64,000 bases of DNA from Flavobacterium denitrificans DSM 15936 (GTDB taxonomy: Bacteria; Bacteroidota; Bacteroidia; Flavobacteriales; Flavobacteriaceae): NCBI RefSeq assembly GCF_000425445.1, contig NZ_KE384377.1, forward strand, positions 986,070 to 1,050,069. The letters are read 5' to 3'. Made by a program: the position numbers and the translations under genes. Shown in pieces: positions 8,063 through 17,674 of this stretch (its first letter is position 1; each line of letters opens with the position of its first letter). The notes under the pieces are model-generated. The model had not been told where the DNA came from. It made no database searches and was given only the letters and a program-made list of their open reading frames with translations.

Positions 8063-9616
8063 TTATTTTGGGTTAAAAACTAAAAACGGAATAATCATTT
8101 CTTCCAATGAAATTCCGCCGTGCTGATACGTATTTTTGTAATAACTCACATAATGATTGTAGTTGTTTACATACGCCAAAAAGAAATCATTTTTGGCAAA
8201 AATAAACGAACTGCTCATGTTTATCGCTGGCAAACCAATTGTTTTAGGCTCTTTTACTACATAAACATCTTTTTGTTCGTATGTCAAACTGCGACCAGTT
8301 TTGTAACGCAAATTTAGGCTTGTATTTTTATCTCCCACAACTTTCGACGGATTTTTTACATTTATTGTTCCGTGGTCTGTTGTTAAAATAAGTTTGAAGC
8401 CCAAAAGTTGTGCCTGTTGAATAATTTCTAATAAAGGCGAATTTTTAAACCAGCTTAAAGTCAAAGAACGATACGCTTTATCATCAGAAGCTAATTCTTT
8501 TACGACCTCCATTTCGGTTTTAGCATGCGAAAGCATGTCAACAAAATTATAGACTACAGTAACTAAGTCATTTCCTTTTAAGGCTTTGAAATTTTCTGCT
8601 AGTTTTTTTCCACCGGCATAATTGGTGATTTTGAAATAATCTTCCTTAATATTCAAACCTAAACGTTTTAATTGAGCAGAAAGGAATTCAGCTTCATAAA
8701 GATTTTTTCCGCCATCTTCGACATCATTTTTCCAATATTCAGGAAATTGTTTTTCCATTTCGACTGGCATTAAACCAGAAAAAATGGCATTTCGAGCATA
8801 TTGTGTTGCCGTTGGAAGAATAGAGTAGTACGGAACTTCTTTTTCTAACTTGTAATAATTGGCAATTACGCCTTCAAAAGCCTTCCATTGGTCATAACGA
8901 AGATTGTCAATTACTACAAAGAGAATAGGTTTGTCTTTCTTTTTGATTTCAGGAACGACCAGTTCTTTGAATAAAGTATTGGACTGTATAGGTTTGTCTG
9001 CTTTTGGGGCAAACCAATCTTCATAATTTCGTTCTATAAATTTCCCGAATTGAGAATTAGCTTCAACTTTTTGAGATTCCAGAATTTCAATCATCGCCGT
9101 ATCGTTGATGTCTTCAAGTTTTAGTTCCCAAAAAAGCAGTTTTTTGTATAGTTCGACCCAGTCTTCATAAGAATTTACCATCGCCAATTCCATCGCGATT
9201 TTTCTGAATTCCTTCTGATAGTCAAGAGTCGTTTTTTCAGTAATTAACCTTGAATCGTCCAAGTTTTTCTTTAAACTCAACAAAATCTGATTCGGATTTA
9301 CAGGCTTGATCAAGTAATCGGCAATTTTAGAGCCAATCGCTTCTTCCATAATGTATTCCTCCTCGCTTTTGGTAATCATAATCATTGGTATAGCCGATTT
9401 TTTTTCTTTCATTTCAGAAAGCGTTTCTAAACCGCTCATTCCTGGCATGTTTTCATCCAAAAAAACAATATCGAAATTGTCTTCTTCAAATAGCGCAACA
9501 GCATCAAGTCCGTTGTTGCAAGTCGTTACCGAGTAATTTTTTTTCTCCAGAAATAATATATGAGGCTTTAAAAGGTCAATTTCATCATCGACCCAAAGTA
9601 TTTTTATCTTATCCAT
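8063..9616 (-). CDS. porX: PorX: response regulator fused to a PglZ phosphatase-fold domain
   Basis: A protein of 517 residues from the ATG at 9616. Residues 1-120 are a receiver domain with acidic WVDDE and the expected phospho-acceptor Asp54 in FLDENMPGMSG, plus the conserved Lys in LIKPVNP. The C-terminal part is a PglZ/alkaline-phosphatase-fold domain with FVVIDNLRYDQW, SGLMPVEME and the metal-site block ILTTDHGTINV. This architecture is that of PorX, which links the PorY kinase to type IX secretion and gliding. No porY is in the window. An upstream in-frame TTG overlaps the promoter motif, so the ATG is chosen. Confidence 0.93.
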   Translation of the reverse strand: MDKIKILWVDDEIDLLKPHILFLEKKNYSVTTCNNGLDAVALFEEDNFDIVFLDENMPGMSGLETLSEMKEKKSAIPMIMITKSEEEYIMEEAIGSKIADYLIKPVNPNQILLSLKKNLDDSRLITEKTTLDYQKEFRKIAMELAMVNSYEDWVELYKKLLFWELKLEDINDTAMIEILESQKVEANSQFGKFIERNYEDWFAPKADKPIQSNTLFKELVVPEIKKKDKPILFVVIDNLRYDQWKAFEGVIANYYKLEKEVPYYSILPTATQYARNAIFSGLMPVEMEKQFPEYWKNDVEDGGKNLYEAEFLSAQLKRLGLNIKEDYFKITNYAGGKKLAENFKALKGNDLVTVVYNFVDMLSHAKTEMEVVKELASDDKAYRSLTLSWFKNSPLLEIIQQAQLLGFKLILTTDHGTINVKNPSKVVGDKNTSLNLRYKTGRSLTYEQKDVYVVKEPKTIGLPAINMSSSFIFAKNDFFLAYVNNYNHYVSYYKNTYQHGGISLEEMIIPFLVFNPK

Positions 9617-9619
9617 AAA

Positions 9620-9627
9620 CAAATTTA
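9620..9627 (-). promoter_or_regulatory. Predicted -7 element of porX, very close to the start codon
   Basis: On the minus strand this reads TAAATTTG (TAnnTTTG), only 3 bases before the ATG at 9616. If used, the transcript would start at or next to the start codon. Confidence 0.4.
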
Positions 9628-9796
9628 TTTTTAATGCAATTTAGAAGTATAGAACTTAAAAACTATTAAAAATAGTATAAATTTCAGATAAATGAAACCT
9701 AATTTTGAGATAAAATCTTTTTGATATTTAAGTATTTGTCTCACTATCAGCTAAATTTAATGTTAACTTTTAAATGAAAAACTATAGTTATTTACT

Positions 9797-9804
9797 TATA
9801 TTTG
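9797..9804 (+). promoter_or_regulatory. Predicted -7 element of the HD-domain gene
   Basis: TATATTTG matches TAnnTTTG and lies 22 bases before the GTG start at 9827. No clear TTG -33 element is seen. Confidence 0.5.
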
Positions 9805-9826
9805 TTGACCTAAAAATAACCAAATA

Positions 9827-11056
9827 GTGACTCATATTAATAAGTTAAAAATATTCAATGATCCCATTTACGGGTTTATCACAATCCCGAATGAGCTTAT
9901 TTACGACTTAATTCAACACCCATATTTTCAGCGTTTGCGCCGTATTTCACAAATGGGACTTTCGTATTTGGTTTATCCAGGAGCCAACCATACACGTTTT
10001 CACCATGCCTTGGGATGTATGCATTTGATGAAGAAAGCAATTGATACGCTTCGTTTTAAAGATGTAGCCATTTCTGAAGAAGAAGAAAATGCTTTGTTAA
10101 TAGCGATTTTGCTACATGACATTGGGCATGGACCATTTTCTCACGCTATGGAAAAAAGTATTGTTGAAGACGTGCACCATGAAGCTATTTCGCTTTTGTT
10201 TATGAATCAGCTGAATGAAGATTTTGACGGAAAATTAAGCTTAGCTATTCAGGTTTTTAAAGGGGAATATCACAGGAAATTTATGTTGCAATTGATTTCA
10301 AGTCAATTGGATATGGATAGAATGGATTATTTAAAACGTGACAGTTTTTACACGGGGGTTGCTGAAGGAAATGTCAATTCTGAACGATTGATTCAGATGA
10401 TGAATGTTGAAGATGATGTTTTAGTGATAGAAGAAAAAGGAATTTATTCTGTTGAAAAATTCCTTCTTTCAAGAAGATTAATGTATTGGCAGGCTTATTT
10501 GCACAAAACAAGTTTGGTTGCTGAATTAATACTAATGAAAGTGTTGAAAAGAGCTAAAGAATTGACGCTCAAAGGAGTTAAATTGCCGTGCAGTGAACCG
10601 CTTTTGTATTTTATGCAAAATAAAATCGCACTTGAGGATTTTGATGCTGAAAAGCTAGATTTATTTTCGCAATTAGACGATTTTGATATTATTAGCGCTC
10701 TTAAAGCTTGGCAAAAACAAGATGATTTTATACTTTCAACTTTGAGTAAAATGATCATTAACAGAGATTTGCTTAAGATAAAAATGAGTGCAGAGAAAAT
10801 TCCGATGGAAGAATCTCAGTCGATGAAAGAAGAGTTTGCGGAGGATCATAATATTTCACAATTAGAAGCCGGTTATTTTATTTTTAGAGGAAAAATTAAA
10901 AACCAAGCTTATAGCAAGGCAGCTGAACCAATACGAATTTTGAAAAAAGATAAAACAATTGAAGATGTTGTTGAAGCCTCTGACCAGTTGAATTTGAAAT
11001 CGTTATCTAAATTGGTAACAAAATATTATATCTGTTTTCCAAAACAACTTATCTAA
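9827..11056 (+). CDS. HD-domain phosphohydrolase (dGTPase-like)
   Basis: A 409-residue HD-superfamily protein. The metal-binding histidines and aspartate are in HTRFHHALG and LLHDIGHGPFSHAME, followed by the QLDMDRMDYLKRDSFYTG block shared with dNTP triphosphohydrolases and SAMHD1-like enzymes. The substrate is not certain; nucleotide hydrolysis is the family expectation. The start is a GTG (VTHINKLKIFNDPIYGF), supported by a promoter motif just upstream and by family N-termini that begin near KIFNDPIYGFI. lpxD follows after 39 bases but has its own promoter motif. Confidence 0.88.
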   Translation: MTHINKLKIFNDPIYGFITIPNELIYDLIQHPYFQRLRRISQMGLSYLVYPGANHTRFHHALGCMHLMKKAIDTLRFKDVAISEEEENALLIAILLHDIGHGPFSHAMEKSIVEDVHHEAISLLFMNQLNEDFDGKLSLAIQVFKGEYHRKFMLQLISSQLDMDRMDYLKRDSFYTGVAEGNVNSERLIQMMNVEDDVLVIEEKGIYSVEKFLLSRRLMYWQAYLHKTSLVAELILMKVLKRAKELTLKGVKLPCSEPLLYFMQNKIALEDFDAEKLDLFSQLDDFDIISALKAWQKQDDFILSTLSKMIINRDLLKIKMSAEKIPMEESQSMKEEFAEDHNISQLEAGYFIFRGKIKNQAYSKAAEPIRILKKDKTIEDVVEASDQLNLKSLSKLVTKYYICFPKQLI

Positions 11057-11082
11057 AATTAACATTTAAAATCTATTTTTTA

Positions 11083-11090
11083 TATTTTTG
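11083..11090 (+). promoter_or_regulatory. Predicted -7 element of the lpxD-lpxC/fabZ operon
   Basis: TATTTTTG matches TAnnTTTG and ends 5 bases before the lpxD ATG. Use of it would give an almost leaderless mRNA. Confidence 0.45.
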
Positions 11091-11095
11091 TCGCG

Positions 11096-12139
11096 ATGAA
11101 ATTTACAGCAGAACAAATAGCAGGAATTTTAGAAGGAGAAGTTGTTGGGAATCCCAATGCAGAAGTTTCTCGGCTATCTAAAATAGAAGAAGGTGAGGAT
11201 GGATCGCTTACTTTTTTGGCTAATCCAAAGTATGTCAACTATATATATACTACAAAAGCGACAGTTACAATTGTCAACGACAGCTTTGTTCCAGAACAAG
11301 AGATTACTACAACTTTAATAAAAGTAGAAGATGCTTATGCCGCTTTTTCTAAGCTTTTACATTTTTACAATCAAGTAAAATTGAACAAGACAGGAATCGA
11401 AGCGCAGTCTTTTATGTCTGAGGGAACAAAATATGGAGAAAATTTATATTTAGGAAGCTTCAGTTATATAGGGCAAAATGTAGTTTTAGGGAATAATGTG
11501 AAAATTTATCCAAACAGCTTTATTGGCGACAATGTTGTCATTGGTGATAATGTATATGTTTTTGCAGGAGCAAAAATTTATTCTGAAACCGTAATAGGAA
11601 ATAATTGTACAATTCATTCAGGAGTAATTATAGGTGCAGATGGTTTTGGTTTTGCTCCAAATGAAAATGGAGAATATAGCAAAGTACCTCAAATTGGAAA
11701 CGTTATCCTTGAAGATAATGTTGATGTTGGTGCAAATACTACAATTGACAGAGCAACACTTGGTTCTACAATAATTAGAAAAGGAGTGAAATTAGACAAT
11801 CAAATTCAGATTGCTCACAATGTTGAAATTGGAAAAAACACAGTAATTGCTGCACAAAGCGGTGTTGCCGGTTCAACTAAAATAGGAGAAAACTGCATGA
11901 TTGGCGGGCAGGTTGGTATCGCGGGCCACTTAGTAATAGGTAACAATGTTAGACTTCAGGCGCAGTCTGGGGTAGCAAGGAATATTAAAGACGATGAAAC
12001 TTTACAAGGGACTCCATCGCTTGGATATACAGATTTTAATAAATCGTATGTTCATTTTAAGAATCTTCCTAAAATTGTTGCTGAAGTTGAAGAATTAAAA
12101 AAACAAATAATAAACCCAAAAAATGGAAATAATGGTTAA
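11096..12139 (+). CDS. lpxD: UDP-3-O-(3-hydroxyacyl)glucosamine N-acyltransferase
   Basis: A 347-residue acyltransferase of lipid A synthesis that adds the N-linked hydroxyacyl chain. It has an N-terminal uridine-binding domain ([18 protein letters not shown]), then a left-handed beta-helix of hexapeptide repeats, the [15 protein letters not shown] block, and the catalytic-histidine segment QIAHNVEIG. The length is standard. It overlaps the next gene by 8 bases (17 if the earlier ATG is used), so translation is probably coupled. A second, shorter lpxD-like gene lies at 15279. Confidence 0.95.
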   Translation: MKFTAEQIAGILEGEVVGNPNAEVSRLSKIEEGEDGSLTFLANPKYVNYIYTTKATVTIVNDSFVPEQEITTTLIKVEDAYAAFSKLLHFYNQVKLNKTGIEAQSFMSEGTKYGENLYLGSFSYIGQNVVLGNNVKIYPNSFIGDNVVIGDNVYVFAGAKIYSETVIGNNCTIHSGVIIGADGFGFAPNENGEYSKVPQIGNVILEDNVDVGANTTIDRATLGSTIIRKGVKLDNQIQIAHNVEIGKNTVIAAQSGVAGSTKIGENCMIGGQVGIAGHLVIGNNVRLQAQSGVARNIKDDETLQGTPSLGYTDFNKSYVHFKNLPKIVAEVEELKKQIINPKNGNNG

Positions 12140-13520
12140 ACAGAAAACCATCAAAAATGAAATTTCACTAACAGGAGTTGGATTACACACTGGAAAAGAA
12201 GTTACAATGACTTTCAAACCAGCTCCTATTAATAATGGTTTCACTTTTGTTAGAGTAGATTTGCAAGGTCAGCCAATTATTGAGGCTGATGCTAATTATG
12301 TTGTTAATACGCAAAGAGGTACTAATTTAGAGAAATTAGGTGTAAAAATACAAACTCCAGAACACGTTTTAGCGGCAGTAGTTGGTTGCGATTTGGATAA
12401 TATTATCATTGAATTAGATGCCTCTGAACTTCCTATAATGGATGGTTCATCAAAATATTTTGTTGAAGCGATTGAAAAAGCTGGAATTGAAGAACAAGAT
12501 GCGCAACGTAATGTTTACGTGGTTAAAGAAGTCATTTCTTTTACTGATGAAGCGACAGGAAGCGAAATCCTTGTAATGCCAAGCGATGAATATCAGGTTA
12601 CAACAATGGTAGATTTCGGTACAAAAGTATTGGGTACTCAAAATGCTACACTTAAAAGTATTGCTGATTTTAAAACTGAAATCGCAAGCTCAAGAACGTT
12701 TAGTTTCTTGCATGAATTAGAATCATTATTAGAAAACGGCCTTATTAAAGGAGGAGATTTGAATAATGCAATTGTGTATGTAGATAAAGAAATTTCAGAG
12801 TCTACAATGGAGAATTTAAAGAAAGCTTTTGGAAAAGATGAGATCTCTGTTAAACCAAACGGAGTTTTAGACAATCTTACGCTGCATTATCCAAACGAAG
12901 CCGCAAGACACAAATTGCTTGATGTTATTGGTGATTTGTCTTTAATTGGAGTTCGTATTCAAGGAAAAATCATTGCAAACAAACCAGGTCACTTTGTAAA
13001 TACTCAGTTTGCTAAAAAATTGGCAAAAATCATCAAAATTGAACAAAGAAACCATGTTCCAGTTTATGATTTGAACCAAGAGCCATTGATGGATATTCAC
13101 AAAATCATGGCAATGCTCCCTCACAGACCTCCATTTTTATTGATTGACAGAATCATTGAGATGTCTGATCGTCATGTTGTTGGTTTGAAAAATGTTACTA
13201 TGAATGAAAATTTCTTCGTAGGGCATTTTCCAGAAGCACCAGTTATGCCAGGAGTTTTAATCGTTGAAGCTATGGCACAAACAGGAGGGATTTTAGTTTT
13301 AAGCACGGTTCCAGATCCTGAAAATTATTTAACCTATTTCATGAAAATTGATAATGTTAAATTCAAGCATAAAGTATTGCCTGGCGATACATTAATTTTC
13401 AAATGTGAATTGATTTCTCCAATCAGAAGAGGGATTTGCCATATGCAAGCAAATGCATATGCAAACGGAAAATTAGTGACCGAGGCAGAATTAATGGCAC
13501 AAATTGCAAGAAAACAATAA
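12132..13520 (+). CDS. lpxC/fabZ: Bifunctional UDP-3-O-acyl-GlcNAc deacetylase / 3-hydroxyacyl-ACP dehydratase
   Basis: A natural fusion of about 462 residues. The N-terminal 300 residues are LpxC, the zinc deacetylase that commits to lipid A synthesis, with [21 protein letters not shown] and the C-terminal [10 protein letters not shown] zinc-ligand block. The last 150 residues are FabZ, with [16 protein letters not shown] and the hot-dog catalytic block [20 protein letters not shown]. The fusion is characteristic of Bacteroidota and puts competing users of 3-hydroxyacyl-ACP in one polypeptide. Two in-frame ATGs (12123 and 12132) lie inside the end of lpxD; the second gives the usual MVKQKTI start. 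Confidence 0.95.
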   Translation: MVKQKTIKNEISLTGVGLHTGKEVTMTFKPAPINNGFTFVRVDLQGQPIIEADANYVVNTQRGTNLEKLGVKIQTPEHVLAAVVGCDLDNIIIELDASELPIMDGSSKYFVEAIEKAGIEEQDAQRNVYVVKEVISFTDEATGSEILVMPSDEYQVTTMVDFGTKVLGTQNATLKSIADFKTEIASSRTFSFLHELESLLENGLIKGGDLNNAIVYVDKEISESTMENLKKAFGKDEISVKPNGVLDNLTLHYPNEAARHKLLDVIGDLSLIGVRIQGKIIANKPGHFVNTQFAKKLAKIIKIEQRNHVPVYDLNQEPLMDIHKIMAMLPHRPPFLLIDRIIEMSDRHVVGLKNVTMNENFFVGHFPEAPVMPGVLIVEAMAQTGGILVLSTVPDPENYLTYFMKIDNVKFKHKVLPGDTLIFKCELISPIRRGICHMQANAYANGKLVTEAELMAQIARKQ

Positions 13521-13538
13521 ATAGTCAAATTTATTGTT

Positions 13539-13546
13539 TAGGTTTG
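13539..13546 (+). promoter_or_regulatory. Possible -7 element before lpxA
   Basis: TAGGTTTG matches TAnnTTTG, 46 bases before the lpxA start. It would allow lpxA expression apart from the upstream genes. Confidence 0.35.
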
Positions 13547-13592
13547 TTGCCCTCAAATTAGACTATTTTAATTTAAAATATAAAACATACAG

Positions 13593-14378
13593 ATGAATCA
13601 ACCATTAGCATATGTTCATCCTGGCGCTAAAATCGCTAAAAACGTTGTAATTGAGCCTTTTACAACAATTCACAATAATGTTGTTATTGGTGATGGTACT
13701 TGGATTGGTTCAAATGTGACCATCATGGAAGGTGCACGTATCGGTAAAAATTGCAATATTTTTCCGGGAGCTGTAATTTCTGCGGTGCCACAAGATTTAA
13801 AATTCGGAGGAGAAGATTCTCTTGCTATTATAGGAGACAATTGTACTATTAGAGAGTGTGTAACGATTAATAGAGGTACTGTTGCATCTGGACAAACTGT
13901 TCTAGGGAACAATTGCTTAGTAATGGCTTATGCACATATTGCACACGATTGCGAAATTGGTAACAATGCAATTATTGTAAATGGTGTTGCTTTGGCGGGT
14001 CACGTAGTTGTTGGGAATCACGCTGTAATTGGCGGTTTGGCGGCCATTCACCAATTTATTCATATTGGAGATCATGCCATGATTTCTGGTGGATCATTGG
14101 TTAGAAAAGACGTTCCTCCATATACAAAAGCGGCGAAAGAGCCATTGTCATACGTTGGGATTAATTCAGTTGGTTTAAGAAGAAGAGGTTTCAGTACTGA
14201 AAAAATCAGAGAAATTCAGGAGATCTACAGAATTTTGTACCAAAAAAACTACAACACAACTCAAGCTTTAAGTATTATTGAAGCTGAAATGGAAGCGACT
14301 CCTGAGAGGGATGAAATTCTTGATTTTATCAGAAATTCATCACGAGGAATTATGAAAGGTTATTCAGGAAATTATTAA
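13593..14378 (+). CDS. lpxA: UDP-N-acetylglucosamine acyltransferase
   Basis: A 261-residue enzyme that adds the O-linked hydroxyacyl chain to UDP-GlcNAc in the first step of lipid A synthesis. Hexapeptide repeats run through residues 5-185, with IRECVTINRGT and the catalytic region LVMAYAHIAHDCEIGN carrying the conserved histidine. The C-terminal helical domain (VGLRRRGFSTEKIREIQEIYRIL) is typical. It lies 72 bases after lpxC/fabZ in the same direction, as expected for a lipid A operon. Confidence 0.96.
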   Translation: MNQPLAYVHPGAKIAKNVVIEPFTTIHNNVVIGDGTWIGSNVTIMEGARIGKNCNIFPGAVISAVPQDLKFGGEDSLAIIGDNCTIRECVTINRGTVASGQTVLGNNCLVMAYAHIAHDCEIGNNAIIVNGVALAGHVVVGNHAVIGGLAAIHQFIHIGDHAMISGGSLVRKDVPPYTKAAKEPLSYVGINSVGLRRRGFSTEKIREIQEIYRILYQKNYNTTQALSIIEAEMEATPERDEILDFIRNSSRGIMKGYSGNY

Positions 14379-14473
14379 AAATAAAGTTTAATTGTTTATT
14401 TGTTTAATCGTCCAACCGAATAAACAGTTAAACGATTCAACGATTCAACAATAAAATAAAATAAAAAAACAAA

Positions 14474-15040
14474 ATGGCATCTACATCAGATATTAGAAAC
14501 GGATTGTGTATTAAATTTAATCACGACATCTATAAAATTATTGAATTTCTTCACGTTAAACCTGGAAAAGGTCCAGCTTTCGTAAGAACAAAACTTAAAA
14601 GTTTAACTTCGGGTAAAGTATTGGATAATACATTTTCTGCAGGTCATAAAATTGATGTTATACGAGTTGAAACACATACATTCCAATTCTTATATCCAGA
14701 AGGTGATGAATTTCATTTCATGAATGCTGAAACGTTTGAGCAAATTTCTTTAAACAAAAACATCTTAGATGCTCCAGATTTGTTGAAAGAAGGGACAAAT
14801 GTAATGGTTCAAATCAATACAGAGACAGATTTACCTTTATCAGTAGATATGCCAGCATCTGTAATTCTTGAAGTTACTTATGCTGAACCAGGAGTAAAAG
14901 GAAATACGGCTACAAACGCAACTAAAAACGCTACTGTAGAAACTGGTGCAAATGTAAACGTTCCTTTGTTTATCAACGAAGGTGATAAAATAAAAATTGA
15001 TACAGCTTCAGGTTCTTACATGGAGCGTGTAAAAGAGTAG
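14474..15040 (+). CDS. efp: Translation elongation factor P
   Basis: A 188-residue EF-P, the factor that relieves ribosome stalling at proline stretches. The N-terminal KOW-like domain has the tip loop KPGKGPAFVRTKLK with a lysine at the modification site. Two OB domains follow, including the signature DLPLSVDMPASVILEV and the C-terminal GDKIKIDTASGSYMERV. It sits between lpxA and an lpxD-like gene. Confidence 0.97.
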   Translation: MASTSDIRNGLCIKFNHDIYKIIEFLHVKPGKGPAFVRTKLKSLTSGKVLDNTFSAGHKIDVIRVETHTFQFLYPEGDEFHFMNAETFEQISLNKNILDAPDLLKEGTNVMVQINTETDLPLSVDMPASVILEVTYAEPGVKGNTATNATKNATVETGANVNVPLFINEGDKIKIDTASGSYMERVKE

Positions 15041-15045
15041 TTTTT

Positions 15046-15272
15046 AATTAGATAATTTGTCAATGTGTCAATTAGAAAATTATGCAAACGCAGAAATTGA
15101 ATAATTTTATTTTCTAATTGACACATTTTCTAATTGACATATTTTCTAATTGACAAATTTTTTTAATTAAGATAATTTGACAATGAGTCAATTAGATAAT
15201 TTTGGATCAAAACATTTTTTGTATATTGATTTTCTAATTGACTCATTTTCTAATTGACAAATTTTCTAATTA
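15046..15272. repeat. Two tandem inverted-repeat units of TTTTCTAATTGAC words
   Basis: The whole efp to lpxD-like spacer is built from one word. Five forward copies of TTTTCTAATTGAC and several reverse copies (GTCAATTAGAAAATT, GTCAATTAGATAATT) form two successive hairpin-like units, about 15046-15162 and 15165-15272. The reverse words come first in each unit and the forward words last, so each unit folds on itself. The same word family occurs at 46746-46826 in the his operon. Confidence 0.75.
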
Positions 15273-15278
15273 TACTAT

Positions 15279-16208
15279 ATGAAATTTCCAAAGAGTCATT
15301 CTTTACAAGAAATTGCAAATTTGCTGAATTGCGAATTTATTGGTGACAAAGACTTTCAGGTTTTAGGCATGAACGAGATTCATGTTGTAGAACCCGGTGA
15401 TATTGTTTTTGTGGATCATCCAAAATATTATGACAAAGCTTTGCAATCTGCTGCAACGATTGTTTTGATTAATAAAAAAGTAGATTGCCCAGAAGGAAAA
15501 GCGCTTTTGATTTCTGATGATCCTTTCAGAGATTTCAATACTTTGACCAAACATTTTAAACCTTTTCAATTTGCAAATGTTGCGATTGCACAAACTGCGG
15601 AAATTGGAGAAGGTACCGTAATTCAGCCGAATAGTTTTATTGGAAATAACGTAAAAATTGGTAAAAACTGTTTGATTCATTCGAATGTTTCAATTTATGA
15701 TCATACAGTTATTGGCGACAACGTTATTATTCATGCAGGAACTATTTTAGGAGCAGATGCCTTCTATTATAAAAAACGTCCAGAAGGTTTTGATCAATTG
15801 ATTTCTGGAGGACGTGTAGTGATTGAAGACAATGTTGGAATAGGGGCTCTTTGTACAATTGACAAGGGAGTTACGGGCGATACAACAATTGGAGCAGGAA
15901 CAAAAATCGACAATCAAGTTCATGTTGGGCATGACACTATTATCGGAAAAAAATGCTTAATTGCATCGCAAACTGGTATTGCTGGATGTGTAATTATTGA
16001 AGATGAAGTTACGCTTTGGGGACAAGTAGGAACAACAAGTGGTATTACAATAGGAGCGAAGGCTGTTATTATGGGACAAACAGGTGTGACCAAATCAGTT
16101 GAAGGCGGAAAATCTTATTTTGGAACTCCAATTGAAGAATCAAGAGAAAAATTAAAGCAATTAGCCAATATCAAAAAGATTCCTGAAATTCTAAATAAAT
16201 TGAAGTAA
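15279..16208 (+). CDS. LpxD-like acyltransferase paralogue
   Basis: A 309-residue LpxD-family protein: an N-terminal domain (GDIVFVDHPKYYDKAL), then hexapeptide repeats and the segment VHVGHDTIIGKKC, which keeps the catalytic-type histidine. It is about 40 residues shorter than the LpxD at 11096 and lacks much of its C-terminal helix. It may acylate a different sugar nucleotide or act as an alternative LpxD; sequence alone does not decide. It is followed after one base by an NTF2-like gene. Confidence 0.82.
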   Translation: MKFPKSHSLQEIANLLNCEFIGDKDFQVLGMNEIHVVEPGDIVFVDHPKYYDKALQSAATIVLINKKVDCPEGKALLISDDPFRDFNTLTKHFKPFQFANVAIAQTAEIGEGTVIQPNSFIGNNVKIGKNCLIHSNVSIYDHTVIGDNVIIHAGTILGADAFYYKKRPEGFDQLISGGRVVIEDNVGIGALCTIDKGVTGDTTIGAGTKIDNQVHVGHDTIIGKKCLIASQTGIAGCVIIEDEVTLWGQVGTTSGITIGAKAVIMGQTGVTKSVEGGKSYFGTPIEESREKLKQLANIKKIPEILNKLK

Positions 16209-16209
16209 T

Positions 16210-16572
16210 ATGTCTATAAAAGAATTTGTTCAAAAATTTTATAAGTCGGATGCCTTGATTGATAGTGAAATCATGAGAACATACTTGCATCCAGAAATAA
16301 AGTTGGAGTGGCACAGTACAAAAGGATTGATTGAAATGGATTATAATTCGATGTTGGATATGGCAAATGATTTAAGTCGCGCGTATGTGCGTTCTAAGGT
16401 CAGAATTAGTCATATTATTGAGGAAAACGACTTAGTTTCAATACGTTACTCGCATTATGTAAAAACGATTGAAAACCCAAGAGAAGAGATGTTGTTGGCA
16501 CATTTTTCAACCATTTGGCAAATAAAAGATGATAAACTTTTTAGAGGTTATCAGATGAGTCAATTTTCTTAA
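16210..16572 (+). CDS. NTF2-like/SnoaL-like small protein
   Basis: A 120-residue cone-fold protein of the NTF2/SnoaL type: helix IKEFVQKFYKSDALID, the HPEIKLEWHSTKG strand, and the C-terminal FSTIWQIKDDKLFRGYQMSQ strand pair. Such folds serve as binding proteins or small enzymes, and nothing here fixes a substrate. Its start codon comes one base after the stop of the LpxD-like gene, which strongly suggests cotranslation and a shared function. Confidence 0.75.
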   Translation: MSIKEFVQKFYKSDALIDSEIMRTYLHPEIKLEWHSTKGLIEMDYNSMLDMANDLSRAYVRSKVRISHIIEENDLVSIRYSHYVKTIENPREEMLLAHFSTIWQIKDDKLFRGYQMSQFS

Positions 16573-16615
16573 TATTTTTTTGACAATAAAAGAGGCAAAA
16601 TACATTACAAAACCT

Positions 16616-16623
16616 TATTTTTG
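16616..16623 (+). promoter_or_regulatory. Predicted -7 element of sucD
   Basis: TATTTTTG matches TAnnTTTG, 35 bases before the sucD ATG. Confidence 0.5.
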
Positions 16624-16658
16624 CAACACAAATTTAAAAACTACATAAAATATATATC

Positions 16659-17531
16659 ATGAGTGTTTTAGTTAATAAAGATTCCAAGATAATTGTTCAG
16701 GGATTTACAGGAAGTGAAGGAACTTTCCACGCTTCTCAAATGATTGAGTACGGTACTAATGTTGTTGGTGGTGTTACTCCAGGAAAAGGAGGGACTAGCC
16801 ATTTAGATCGTCCGGTTTTTAATACAGTAAAAGATGCTGTTGATCAAGCTGGAGCTGATACATCTATCATTTTTGTTCCGCCAGCTTTTGCTGCTGATGC
16901 AATTATGGAAGCTGCTGATGCTGGAATTAAAGTAATTATCGCTATTACAGAAGGAATTCCTGTAGCAGACATGATTAAAGCAAATAATTATGTTAAAGAA
17001 AGAAGTTCAAGATTAATTGGACCAAACTGCCCAGGAGTTATCACTCCAGGTGAAGCTAAAGTTGGTATTATGCCAGGTTTTGTTTTCAAAAAAGGAACAG
17101 TTGGTATCGTTTCTAAATCAGGAACTTTAACTTATGAAGCTGCTGACCAAGTTGTAAAACAAGGTTTAGGAATTACTACAGCTATTGGTATTGGTGGAGA
17201 TCCAATCATTGGAACTACAACTAAAGAAGCTGTTGAATTATTAATGAACGATCCTGAAACTGAAGCTATCATCATGATTGGTGAGATTGGAGGTCAATTA
17301 GAAGCTGATGCTGCTAAATGGGTTAAAGCTGATGGTAACCGTAAGCCAGTTATTGGTTTTATCGCTGGAGAAACTGCTCCTGCTGGTAGAACAATGGGGC
17401 ACGCAGGTGCTATTGTTGGTGGTTCTGATGATACAGCTGCCGCTAAAAAGCAAATCATGAGAGACAACGGAATTCACGTTGTTGATTCACCAGCTGAAAT
17501 TGGTAAAAAAGTAAAAGAGGTACTTGGATAA
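16659..17531 (+). CDS. sucD: Succinate-CoA ligase (ADP-forming) alpha subunit
   Basis: A 290-residue alpha subunit of the TCA-cycle enzyme that makes succinate and ATP/GTP from succinyl-CoA. The CoA-binding Rossmann domain has [13 protein letters not shown] and GGVTPGKGG. The ligase half has [25 protein letters not shown] and the phospho-histidine block [10 protein letters not shown]. Codon use looks like that of a highly expressed gene. It has its own promoter motif and terminator. The beta subunit sucC is not in the window. Confidence 0.96.
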   Translation: MSVLVNKDSKIIVQGFTGSEGTFHASQMIEYGTNVVGGVTPGKGGTSHLDRPVFNTVKDAVDQAGADTSIIFVPPAFAADAIMEAADAGIKVIIAITEGIPVADMIKANNYVKERSSRLIGPNCPGVITPGEAKVGIMPGFVFKKGTVGIVSKSGTLTYEAADQVVKQGLGITTAIGIGGDPIIGTTTKEAVELLMNDPETEAIIMIGEIGGQLEADAAKWVKADGNRKPVIGFIAGETAPAGRTMGHAGAIVGGSDDTAAAKKQIMRDNGIHVVDSPAEIGKKVKEVLG

Positions 17532-17562
17532 TCTTCAAGATTTGAAATAATAAATTCCAAAA

Positions 17563-17596
17563 AAAAAAGTCTCAATATTTCGTTGAGACTTTTTTA
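17563..17596 (+). terminator. Intrinsic terminator after sucD
   Basis: The stem AAAAAAGTCTCAA / TTGAGACTTTTTT has a 7-base loop and a T-run, about 30 bases after the sucD stop. A further perfect 10-bp inverted repeat (TACTGAGGTA at 17607-17616, TACCTCAGTA at 17642-17651) fills the rest of the spacer. Confidence 0.85.
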
Positions 17597-17674
17597 CATT
17601 TCAGAATACTGAGGTATAAAAACAAAAACTTAGCATCTTAGTACCTCAGTAACTTAGAAGCTTAAAAAAGAAAT

